Assembly (NCBI GenBank): GCA_963854835.1
Contig: OY978526.1
Span: 13,347,277-13,411,276, forward strand
DNA from: Megamerina dolium
Lineage: Eukaryota; Arthropoda; Insecta; Diptera; Megamerinidae
Reading direction: 5' to 3'
Length of the DNA: 64,000 nucleotides
The translations under genes were made by a program, and so were the position numbers. Positions 12,301 through 22,700 of the stretch are shown here, piece after piece. How positions within the stretch are numbered: the stretch's first letter is position 1; the number at the start of each line of letters is the position of its first letter. The notes under the pieces were generated by a model. It was not told the DNA's origin. It did no database searches and saw only the letters and a program-made list of their open reading frames with translations.

Positions 12301-13439
12301 AACTATAAAACTCACTGATGACATAGTGCCAAACAAAGTTGGTTTCAATAAATAGAAAATTTCAAAATATTGAGCAAGTAGTTATAAAATATTTTATAAA
12401 TTAAGCATGTAAAAATATATCTTGTGTTAACAATTAATAATAATAATTCTGATATTGTATTAATTGAATGTTTATATGTTTATGCTAAAAAGAAAATCTT
12501 TCATTTCTAGTTCTACAATAGCAACTTAATAGAAAAAAATGTTCCTTAGTGGCAACATTGAACAAATATAAAAAAAACTTGATTTCAAATTTCTGCTACC
12601 ATACGTTTCCCATAGTCAGTTGTGAAATAAGTGCAGAGAGAGTAACAACTGGTCGAGTGAAAGTGTGTAGTGCATTGTACGCAACATTGAATTGCTGCAA
12701 TATATTGATTTGTGTTGATCGATTGGTATTGATAATACCAAATTTAAAAGAAAAAGAAACATTAATTGTTTTCAAATTTGATTTGAAAAATTCGCGACCA
12801 TCAACATATAACGAGGTAAGTAATTTTGTACAGTTTTCATAGTTTAATGTATTACCTAAGGGTATTTGGAATTTTCTGAGTGTCGATTGTGATATAATTA
12901 TATTTATTTTTCTATGAAAGCATCCGATTTCAATGATTCTTTTTGTATTGAATTTCAACCATTTCAAATTTGAAGCTGAAAGTCTTTATTGTATTAAACA
13001 AAAGAAAATCAGACATAACGGTTCATATGTTCATAACTGTTCTATATCATATCTACGTAGGTACATACAGAAGGGATGCATACACAACCTACGCACATGT
13101 TCGTAGCTTCGGCTTTATGGCAGCCGCAACCGAAGCTACAGACGATGATGTGTATGTACATTAGAGAGCTGCAGAAATGTATTTCTTTTCAGTATTAAGA
13201 GAATTTCCAAATGAAAGTAAAGAGAATAGTCTTCTCGTAACTGACTTCAATAACAAAACAGATCACATTACGTATATTTTACTCTCACTCTTTTCCATTC
13301 TATTTAGATAAGCTATTTACATGTTTTGAGTGTAAAGAGAATTACAATATTAGAAAACCGAATATCATTCTTGCAGCTCTTTTATGTACATGTTGCACAA
13401 ATTGCACACAGTGATGATTGTTGACGATCAAATTGATAT

Positions 13440-14425
13440 TTATTTAACTTTTTTTAAAGCGTTCACTTTGTAATGTTTATGTTTATACAATCATATTATT
13501 AAATTCTATTAATTAATTCATATATTAATAATTATATTGCTATTACTATTAAAATTTTTATCTCAAATTTTCTCTTCGTAGCATAATTGATTACCAGTAA
13601 CTCGACACATTTTTGCATGATTTTGACACACACATTCTCTAGCACTAATTGCTCCAAAAACGGCTTCGCGTCCAACAACAAATAACAAGGTAGGTTATTT
13701 TATGTAATTTTTGTGCTTTTTAGTATATATTCACTTTAAAATGTATATGTTTATACAAAAATCTTACTATTAATATAATAATAATACTACTTTCACTTTT
13801 TTGTAAAATTTTTTCTTTGTAGTGTAATAGATTACGAAAATTGATGACGTTTTGATCTCCACTCGTAAGTTTCTGACTTACACCATGTTAAGTACAACAA
13901 TTAATTTCCAGCAATCGCCAATACAAAGGTAATTTAATTTATATAACTTTTAGTATACCTACTTATATAATATATAGTTCATTTTGTTTTTAGCTCAACA
14001 CATTTTTGCAAGGGATTTTGACACATACACGTTCACAGGCATTAATTGCTCCCAAGTTCGACTTCGCATCCAACAACAATTAACAAGGTAGTCTATTTTG
14101 AGTAGTTTTGCTGCTTTTTAGTATATATTCACTTTAAAGTGTTTGAATATGTCTATACAATAATATTATTAATATTGATATAATAAGTAATCTTACTATT
14201 AATATAATAATAAGTACTATAATAATACTATTAATTAATATGCACATTTGTAAAATTTTTTCTTTGTAGTATAATTTATTAACAACAATCGTGGTATTGA
14301 CATTTTTATGTCGATTCTTATTCGAAGCAGCAACGAAGTTACTTATTGCAGCAGACAGACACACGCACGTCCACTTGGTGGCTAAATTGGCTTCACATCA
14401 AACAACAAATAACAAGGTCAGTAAT
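13440..14425 (+). repeat. Tandem array of exon-like cassettes, possible non-coding transcript
   Basis: Four short blocks (about 13581-13688, 13823-13931, 13994-14087 and 14270-14416) each follow a pyrimidine-rich acceptor (for example TTTTTTCTTTGTAG) and end at a donor (AACAAG followed by GTAGGT, GTAGTC or GTCAGT; one is CAAAG-GTAATT). Three of them end CAACAA...TAACAAG. The spacers also repeat (GTGCTTTTTAGTA, then a TTCACTTTAAA-like string, then an AT tract). The first block has stops in all three frames, so this is not a protein gene. It may be a multi-exon long non-coding RNA or a repeat that happens to preserve splice-like ends. Confidence 0.5.
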
Positions 14426-15054
14426 TTAGTTGTGCTTTTTAGTAAATGTTCATATTATGTTCCTATTAAGTCATTTTTCTTTTAAATCAATATATTTAAG
14501 GGTTTGCATTTTCCACGTTTAATATGCGTAAAGTGGCATACACTTTCAAATTCAATATTTTAGAAAAATTGGTAACATATTAAATGCATTTTGCTTTTGA
14601 TATTTTGAAAGGACGAATAGTAATTACATATATGTAAAAGTTGATTAAAGAATGAAATTTAAGTATATTTTAAAGTGTTACTGGAAACAATTAAATCAAC
14701 GCCCTACATTTTTATTAGAAAAAATATTTAGCTTTAATAACACACATTTTTTATTTCATTCATGTGCAATTGATTTTGTTATTGATTGCAAATGTTTTTC
14801 AATAATTTGTGGCATCGCCATAGTTTTTGATTACTTCAATTAAGCCAAGTAATTTTAAGAGATTTTGAAATTGAAATTCCATGCAGATGAAAAACCAAAT
14901 AGTTGTCACTTGTGGTTTCGAAGAACTTTTTCCGAAAACGTGACTTGTGCTTTCCTTGTATTGAGTTATTAGTATATGCTTTTTAGTTAATTGCATGTTC
15001 GAGCAAGTCATTAAAAATCGACTTATTTGGAGTGTGATTTGCAAGAATGAGTAA
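14426..15054. other. Intergenic region
   Basis: AT-rich; the short open frames on either strand have no recognisable content. Confidence 0.5.
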
Positions 15055-15538
15055 TAGCTTAGACAGACGGCAGCCTAATTCCGGATTAACTCGAGCATTA
15101 ATTGCAGCTAATCCGCATTAACTCTGAGATAATTCTCAAAATTAAAGAGGATTAGGGCAATTTACGATGACAACACTGCTGAAAAATTTCTATTGTGAAT
15201 TTTTCTCGATCCAACTTACAAAACAATTGGTGTGTTCGCTTATAAAAAATTTTCAACAATTGTTAACAGTTTTCGACATGAAAAGCATGGCGAAAAAATA
15301 AATCCAGCTGTCAATTACGAAGTGTGAATGTCAATTTACAAGTTTCTGATAGTTTTCAGTTCACATACTTCTTGTAGATTTTCTCATATCGAGAGTGACA
15401 GTAATGTAAGTAAGCAGACCTAATAAAACAGCAATCAGCCGTTTCGTTAATCCGCAAAACTGCAGTCTGACAGGTTAATATTTTATTCGGATTAAGTACG
15501 CCGGTAATCCAGATTAACGCTGCCGTCTGTCTAGGCTA
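15055..15538. mobile_element. MITE with ~20-bp terminal inverted repeats
   Basis: Begins TAGCTTAGACAGACGGCAGC and ends with the inverse (GCTGCCGTCTGTCTAGGCTA). Subterminal GGATTAA / TTAATCC blocks are also inverted. It has no open frame, about 0.48 kb in all, so it would be a non-autonomous DNA element. Confidence 0.75.
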
Positions 15539-16157
15539 TAAGAAAGTTAGATAAACAAGAAATCATGTTCCTTTTAAAATTGTTGGATTATTTGAGGGCT
15601 ACATCCCACCACAAAATTAAAGTTTACCATTACATTGATTTCTGTGCAATTATAATATGGCACTTTTTAAAAATTCATGAAATGATTCCTAATTAGGTCC
15701 GCTTCTAATGAAATACCATTATAAGAATGAAGTTATTTTACTGTGAAATTTTTTGTAAAGCAAAAAAAAACAACATTTATAAATAACAAAAAATGAGCTA
15801 TTAAACAGACCTTCATAGTAATAATAAATACGTTCACATACAATAATTAAGCATAATAGTCATTATTGTATCAACGCCATATGAATTATTTAAAAAAAAA
15901 TGTGCGAAACCTGTGTGAGAGCAATAAATACAAATGAATATGGAAATGCATTCGATTGCTCGATTAGTAACTATATGTAACATATGTTGCTATGAATGGT
16001 GATTGAATTATGTATAATAATTTAAAATAAAATTATGTAAAATATATATTTTTTTTTCATCTTGCAATATCGTAATATGATATACCGAATGTACACTCAA
16101 ACAACGATTTACCACCTTTTGATTACCATAATACTTTCTATGATATTCACAGATATC
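15539..16157. other. Intergenic region
   Basis: AT-rich spacer between two transposon remnants. Nothing further seen. Confidence 0.5.
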
Positions 16158-16159
16158 TA

Positions 16160-16715
16160 AAGGGTGATCCACTAAGAGCTTTCGGAAGTCTTTTCGAAAT
16201 AAAATGCATTAAAATTAATTTAATAATAAAAAATTGTATTTGAGACGTAAGTTGGTGTTATGACATTTAATGTTTGAAAATTATTTCTGTTAAATCTTGT
16301 CCGCAATTGGCTCTATGGGTACAATGTTTAAGCATCTCGCCGATATTTTCATGCTCGCTTCTTATGCAGGTTTATCGACATAAACCGACATAAAATGCGG
16401 TTGATTTCACGTACCCTCATAAAAAGTAATCCGTCGGCGTTAGATCACAAGATCTTGGAGGCCAATTTACAGAACCATTTCTTGATATGATGTTCTCATT
16501 AAAACTTTATTTCAATAAATCGATGGTTTGGCGTATTGTGTGGTTGATTTTGGAAATAAATTTCCACAATTTGTCAACGTTGTTCTGGCGTAAATCTATT
16601 CATGGTGAAATGTCAATGAATAATGAACACAAGTGTCATATGAACATGACAGTTCTTGTGCGTGAGGTGTCTGAGAATCCCTATTGGAAAAAGTACCTCC
16701 TATTGGATCACTCTT
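16160..16715 (-). mobile_element. Internally deleted Tc1/mariner-superfamily element
   Basis: Terminal repeats AAGGGTGATCCACTAAGAG and (inverted) AAGAGTGATCCAATAGGAG are each bounded by TA, the expected target duplication. The minus strand reads WPPRSCDLTPTDYFL then a stop, GYVKS and NIGEMLKHC. These pieces match the C-terminal catalytic part of insect transposases of this superfamily. The rest is lost, so the copy is dead. Confidence 0.75.
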
Positions 16716-17049
16716 TACTACTGTTTCAAGTTCCAAACTATAAATTTTAAAAGCCAATATTTGCATATAAAATCTTTTGATTTATTATAATGCGTTTTTT
16801 TTTTGCTTTTTCGTTCAACAATGTAAAAATTTTGAAAAATTATAGCATTTTATTTTAATTGAATCGTGATCGTAAATAAACAAATAGAACATTGTGGGAA
16901 ATTAATTGCAATCTACAAGAATTTCTTTAGTTAGGTTTATTGCAATCTTCGTTCTTGTACCACAATTATTGTAATAGTAATTCTAATTGCAAATATTGTA
17001 TAATTTATACAATACATTATTTTGTAGTCGAGTAGTCGTGTAGCATACA

Positions 17050-17570
17050 AATATTTGTTTAATGTGAAATGGTAATTTTATTGCGTTATTGAATCACATT
17101 TAAGTGAAAGTAATGTACAGATTTTGATAAAATTTGTTGTTTTTTATGTTGGCAGTTATTTTGTAGAATAATATCATGATATCCCCACGCTCATTGTTGC
17201 ATTTTTGAAATATGGGAAAATGGGGAATAATATAAGGCCTTTTATGAAAACGTAGGAAAACATACTTTTTTTTTTAGGGTCAAATAACCGTGATTCTTGG
17301 TGTTAAAGATAATTTATTTATTTAGAAAAAAGAATTTCATTTATGAATTGTTCTTCGTATTTAAATAAACCGGTATTAAAAATTTTATTGCTGAGTAAAA
17401 TTAACAAAACTGAGATTGTGGTATGATATGTGGTTTTATTCTTTTAATGATCTATTTAAATGTTTTCACATCCATTCTTAAATCGCAATTTTGATACATG
17501 CGGATATTTTGAAGATTTTTAATTTACATAAAAGTTCAACTACACAAATGTTTGATACCAAATTAGCCAA
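17050..17570 (+). repeat. Dispersed repeat, right copy
   Basis: Partner of 11618-12300, with the same marker segments in the same order. It ends less than 400 bp upstream of the Fanzor gene. Whether it marks an element boundary cannot be told from one locus. Confidence 0.45.
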
Positions 17571-17937
17571 TTTGCAAAAGAGTCCAAAAGGCTCATGAAT
17601 TCATAAATCTTCTGTGATTCATATTTGAGACTCCATTTCCATCCATAAGATCCATTTCCAACGCGACGTAATAAATGAATATATTTTATTGTCAATTTTG
17701 ATAGTTGCACATGTCAAAGTATTGTGCCATTGTACTAAATTATTCTTGATATTTTTAAATTTTGTTTTAGGAACAACATCATTCCTACACGTCAGCAATC
17801 GCGTTGCATTTCCCATTTCCCGTTTACATACATTATTATAGTGCATATAGCAGCATTTTTGTTAGTTGTTTTCTCTAGCGTTTTCATATTAAACAGGAGT
17901 AGTAGTGTTGTAAATTGAGTGCCTTTCTCACTCTTCA

Positions 17938-19501
17938 ATGCCGAAGAGGAAGCAGAAAGAAGATCAACCGCCTACAGAGAAAGTAACCGTAAAGTCCGGA
18001 TTCCGGCATTGCTGTAAGAACAATGAGCTGTACGCGAAGATAGTAGAAGTTAGAGAAATCTCATCGCTGATAGTGGAGACGTCGCGCTATATCCACTTCA
18101 GCTTGATGAAGAGATGGGAAGAGGATGATTTTGCGGCGCCAAGATTCCTCAGCTTCTTCTACTGTCTCTGCCAGAAGCATCTGGGAAAGTACGTGTTGGA
18201 CAGCGAGTATGGCCTGTTGAGGAACGACCTACCTCTCTATAACAGCGCATACAGGTCAAACTTGTTTGTCGATGCTGCGAACACGTACGAGACAATTTTC
18301 CACAACAACATATGGATGCACGCGTACAGCAGAATCCGTAGGTTCCTTAGGCGTGTTGATGGGTCCACACCAGATAGTATTTACAACACGCTAGACTACC
18401 TGTTTGTGGACAATAGTTGCAAACAGCCTGATGAAACTTTGCTCTCCCAGATGCGAACACATTTGGACTGGGATGGGCAAAAGTTCAACAACATCAAAAA
18501 GAGCAACGACTATTGGCAGTACATGCGCTTTTTCTACAAACTGCAGCGCTACAATGAGAAGAACAATTTCAAAAACTTTGCGCTGATCCCAATAAAGAAA
18601 TTCGGAGCGCATCAAGTAAAGCAAATGATTATGCTGGGGATTTGAGCAAAATCCAAAATACCGATTACGACATCAAAATCGATCTCGATCCCGGCCTCCG
18701 TCTCATTGTGGGGGGAACTCGGAATGGCTTGCCGCTGAAGATCTCGAATAGCAGGTATCAACACGAGGCAGGATACCATTCAAGGAAGGTCAAACTGCAA
18801 CGCTGGACACAGACCAAGACCAGCGAAAATATCTCGGAAGAAGAAAAAAAATTGCAACAACTGACCATACTCAGCTGATTTTCGCAGTTACACACGATAT
18901 CAGCTGCGTATATTTGCCGCAAAGCAAGAGATATTTTCGCAGAGACGAGTCATGCGCCTAAAGCTGCAAAAGTTCATATGCACTGAGAAGGCAGCGCACC
19001 GCATAGCGACAGAGATCATAGGTACGGATTTGAAGAAGAGAGCCTCCAATGCGTTGGTTTGCATTGGATCAACGAGCATCGCTGCGAATTCGCCGATGCG
19101 GGGCTACATTCGAACTCCAAAGCCGAAACTGATCTCTGCGCTGAAGAGCCGCGGTGCAGATATAATGTATGTGAACGAGTTCCGGACGAAGAAGTTGTGT
19201 GGGAAATGCCACGCCGAGAACATCACGTCCCGATCTCCACACAGGTACCAATTTTGCCCAAATTGCCGTACTTGTTGGAATCGGGACGTCAACGCTGGCG
19301 TGAACATCCTGTACATTGGCGAGTGCCTCATCGGGGGAATAACGACCCATCAAAATTTCCACCGAAACAACGTAAGTTGAATCTGAAGCACTATTTAGAA
19401 TCAAACATCATCTAATCAATCACTTTTTCATTTATTTCTCTTTTCAAGACGATAAACCCCCGCCGATGAAGAAGAAGAAGAAACCAAGTGCCACTAAGTG
19501 A
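17938..19501 (+). CDS. Fanzor (TnpB-like RuvC nuclease) gene, frameshifted
   Basis: Eukaryotic relative of TnpB, a family of RNA-guided DNA nucleases carried by transposons. The frame runs 17938-18635, continues one frame over at about 18642-18870, returns at about 18877-19330, and moves again before the donor at 19371. A 77-bp intron (GTAAGT to TTTTCAAG) leads to a last exon, 19449-19501. About 495 residues in total. RuvC-I is DLDPGLRLIVGG; RuvC-II is DIMYVNEFRTKKLCGKCH; the zinc finger is CGKCH...FCPNCRTC; RuvC-III is WNRDVNAGVNIL. Catalytic D, E and D and all four finger cysteines are present. The last exon encodes DKPPPMKKKKKPSATK, a likely nuclear localisation signal. Base composition is visibly richer in G+C than the surroundings, and the main body has no intron, both pointing to a mobile or transferred origin. 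Each shift is one base; two fall in G runs, so decay and assembly error are both possible. Confidence 0.88.
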
Positions 19502-19520
19502 TGTGTACTGTGGTCACTTT

Positions 19521-19546
19521 ACCCCCTTCATCCATTTGAAGGGGGT
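19521..19546 (+). ncRNA. Strong hairpin downstream of Fanzor, candidate guide-RNA scaffold
   Basis: ACCCCCTTCA, loop TCCATT, TGAAGGGGGT: a perfect 10-bp stem 20 bases after the Fanzor stop. TnpB and Fanzor guide RNAs typically come from the 3' non-coding end of the element, so this is the natural place for a scaffold stem. It could also be only an mRNA 3' structure. The guide segment and element end are not identified. Confidence 0.35.
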
Positions 19547-19584
19547 TTAGCTTATGCTTAGACACACATAAATTTTGAAGATTA

Positions 19585-19590
19585 TTTATT
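19585..19590 (-). terminator. Poly(A) signal for Hsc70-1
   Basis: AATAAA on the minus strand, about 130 bases past the Hsc70-1 stop. It lies on the far side of the Fanzor poly(A) signal, so the two transcripts should overlap. Confidence 0.5.
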
Positions 19591-19666
19591 ATTGTTTCTT
19601 TTTGAAATTATAATTTGTAAATTGTACATAATGAAAGCATGAAATTGAAATTATAATTATGTATAG

Positions 19667-19672
19667 AATAAA
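19667..19672 (+). terminator. Poly(A) signal for the Fanzor transcript
   Basis: AATAAA on the plus strand, 166 bases past the Fanzor stop and only 50 bases before the Hsc70-1 stop codon on the other strand. Confidence 0.45.
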
Positions 19673-19721
19673 GTTAAAACAAAATACAACAACAGAGAGT
19701 AGAGACAAAAGATCCCTAAAT

Positions 19722-22700
19722 TTAATCGACTTCTTCTACAGTTGGACCACCGCCGCGACCACCTTGCTTCGAACCGGCATCACCGCCGCCAGCTCCATGC
19801 ATTTTAGCCATAATGGGGCCGCAAACACGTTGACAATCTTTAAGATGATCCTCAAATTCTTCTTTTTCAGCCAGTGTATTAGCATCAAGCCAAGACATCT
19901 CCTGCGAACATTTGTCACGTACCGTCGATTTGTCCGATTCGGCGAGTTTACCTTCTGGTGCATCTTCAACAGCCTGAAATATTGCATGTATGTAAAAGTA
20001 TTCAATAAAAATCAAATGATCAATTTTTTAGTCTATCTACATACCTGTTTGCAACTGAAAATGTAACCCTCCAAAGTGTTTCTAGCTTGAATGCGTTGCT
20101 TTTGCTTCTCATCTTCGTCTTTGTACTTTTCAGCTTCGGACAACATGCGATCAATTTCTGCCTTCGATAAACGTCCCTTATCATTGGTAATGGTGATTTT
20201 CTCCGACTTGCCAGTGCTATTATCCTTGGCCGATACATGCAATATACCATCGGCATTCAAATCGAAGGTAACATCGATTTTGGGGACACCACGTGGTGCC
20301 GGTGGAATGCCAGTTAAATTAAAAGTGCCGAGCAGATTGTTATCCTTGGTCATGGCACGTTCACCCTCGTAAACTTGAATAGTAACAGCGTTCTGGTTGT
20401 CACTGTACGTAGTGAAGGTCTGTTGCTGTTTGCATGGAATGCGTGCGTTACGTTCAATCAATTTGGTCATAACACCGCCAGCAGTCTCAATGCCCAGCGA
20501 CAATGGTGTTACATCGACCAGCAAGACATCTTGAATTTGTGAACTGCCCACACCGGTGAGAATGGCAGCTTGAACAGCAGCACCGTAAGCGACAGCCTCA
20601 TCGGGGTTTATTGAAAGATTAAGTTGCTTGCCGCAGAAGAAATCTTGCAACATTTTTTGTATTTTGGGGATGCGTGTGGAACCGCCAACCAATACAACAT
20701 CATGAATGGCACCTTTGTCCATTTTGGCATCGCCCAAAGCACGCTCAACCGGTTGCAACGTCGAACGGAACAGATCCATATTGAGCTCCTCAAAACGAGC
20801 ACGACTGATTTTCGAATAGAAATCAATACCATCATGTAGGGCATCGATCTCGAGTGAAGCTTCTGTGCTCGACGATAGAGTACGCTTGGCACGTTCACAA
20901 GCCGTACGCAGACGCCTCAAAGCGCGTACATTTCCAGCTAAATCACGTTTATGTTTGCGCTTGAATTCCTCAACGAAATGATTGACTAGACGATTATCGA
21001 AATCCTCACCACCCAAATGTGTGTCACCGGCAGTGGACTTGACTTCGAAGAGTGAACCCTCATCAATGGTTAAAATGGAAACATCAAAAGTTCCACCGCC
21101 CAAATCAAAAATTAACACATTCTTCTCGCCTTTCAGATTCTTATCAAGTCCATAAGCCAATGCGGCAGCAGTTGGCTCGTTGATAATTCTCAGAACATTG
21201 AGACCGGCAATTGAACCAGCATCTTTTGTTGCTTGACGTTGGCTATCGTTGAAATATGCAGGCACTGTAATTACTGCATCACTAACTTTAGCACCCAAAT
21301 AGACTTCGGCAATTTCACGCATTTTCGTCAACACCATCGAACTAATTTCTTCGGGGGCAAAACGTTTACGTTCACCCTTGAATTCGACTTCAATTTTCGG
21401 TTTGCCACAATCGTTAACGACTTGGAATGGCCAGTGTTTCATATCATCTTGAATTTTTTGATCATCAAATTTTCGTCCAATCAAACGTTTAGCATCAAAG
21501 ACGGTATTTTTTGCATTCATAGCCACCTGTAACATAAAAAATTGAAAAAATTAATAAATTATGAAAAATTATAATTAAATTACACATTTCTACTCATTAT
21601 TTGAATGATAGCGAAGAATTAAAGATTATGAGATGTTAACCCTTAATATATAATGGTATGGTAGTGCTTAATAATTTTGCAATAAATGGACGAGCTGCAC
21701 TTACTATTTAATGTGACTCTCCTACAAAGTCACGGATATTTTTCAACATTTCAAACTGCGAAGACTTATTTTTGTCTTTGGTCAATGACAATTATATTTG
21801 GTATTTGTATTAATATTGTAGTACGAAATATTTGTTTAATGTAGCTCTCTGAATATAATTTAGTCAGTTGTCAGGTTTAACTCTACTATTTACAAATCTC
21901 TAAAAATTAAATATTTCTATTTTTAAGCAAATGCTTATAACTTCGACATTTTCTAATCGATTTTGATCTACAAAGTGTCTCACAACTAGAATTGAGGATT
22001 TACACAGTTTCAGTATACACATTTTTGTCTCGCAACAAATTTCATATACATTTTTATACCCTGCATAATGCAATATGCATGGTATATTCATTTCGGTCAG
22101 ATGTTTGTGTCCACTTGAAGGAATCTCCGGAGATATAGACATGGATATATATTCGTGATCAGCGTCGATTAAATTTTCGATTTAACGATGTCCGTCCGTC
22201 CGTCCGTCCGTCCGTCCGTCCGTCTGTCTGTCACCTGGCTGGTTCGCACGATAACTTGAGTAAATATTGAGCTATTTCGATGAAATTTGGCATAAGTAAT
22301 CTATGGTCCAAGGGTACGGAGGGGATTGATATTGGGCATGATCGGTCAATAACCACGCCCACACCAAGCATTCAAAGCGACTAACCTCGAAATTTTCAAA
22401 ATCTTTAACTTGCTATAACTCACACAATATACCACTTGGGACAACAATATTTTGCACATAGAGTTATATTATACTGCTATATAACCTCGCCAAAAGTGGG
22501 TGAGCCACGCCTACTTTCTAGCGTAGCTCCCATACAAAGTGTCTGTACTTCTTTTAAATTGAAACTGCTGTAACTTCTACAATCTTCTGTCTAGAATAAC
22601 CATAATTGACACTTAGATTAACACGGCAGTCAGAAATAATATGGCAGAAAATCAGTGTGCCACGCCCACTCCTTTTTTGGTCTCCCATACAAAGTTGCGG

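Noticed and set aside
12549..12842. 97-residue protein ending at a donor-like site
   Set aside because: No domain, no matching downstream exon found, and it lies in a repeat-rich non-coding stretch.
16487..16750. 87-residue plus-strand protein
   Set aside because: Antisense to a degenerate transposase and running into the element end.
20091..21532. Open frames on the plus strand opposite Hsc70-1
   Set aside because: They are codon-bias shadows of the intact chaperone gene, with no domains of their own.
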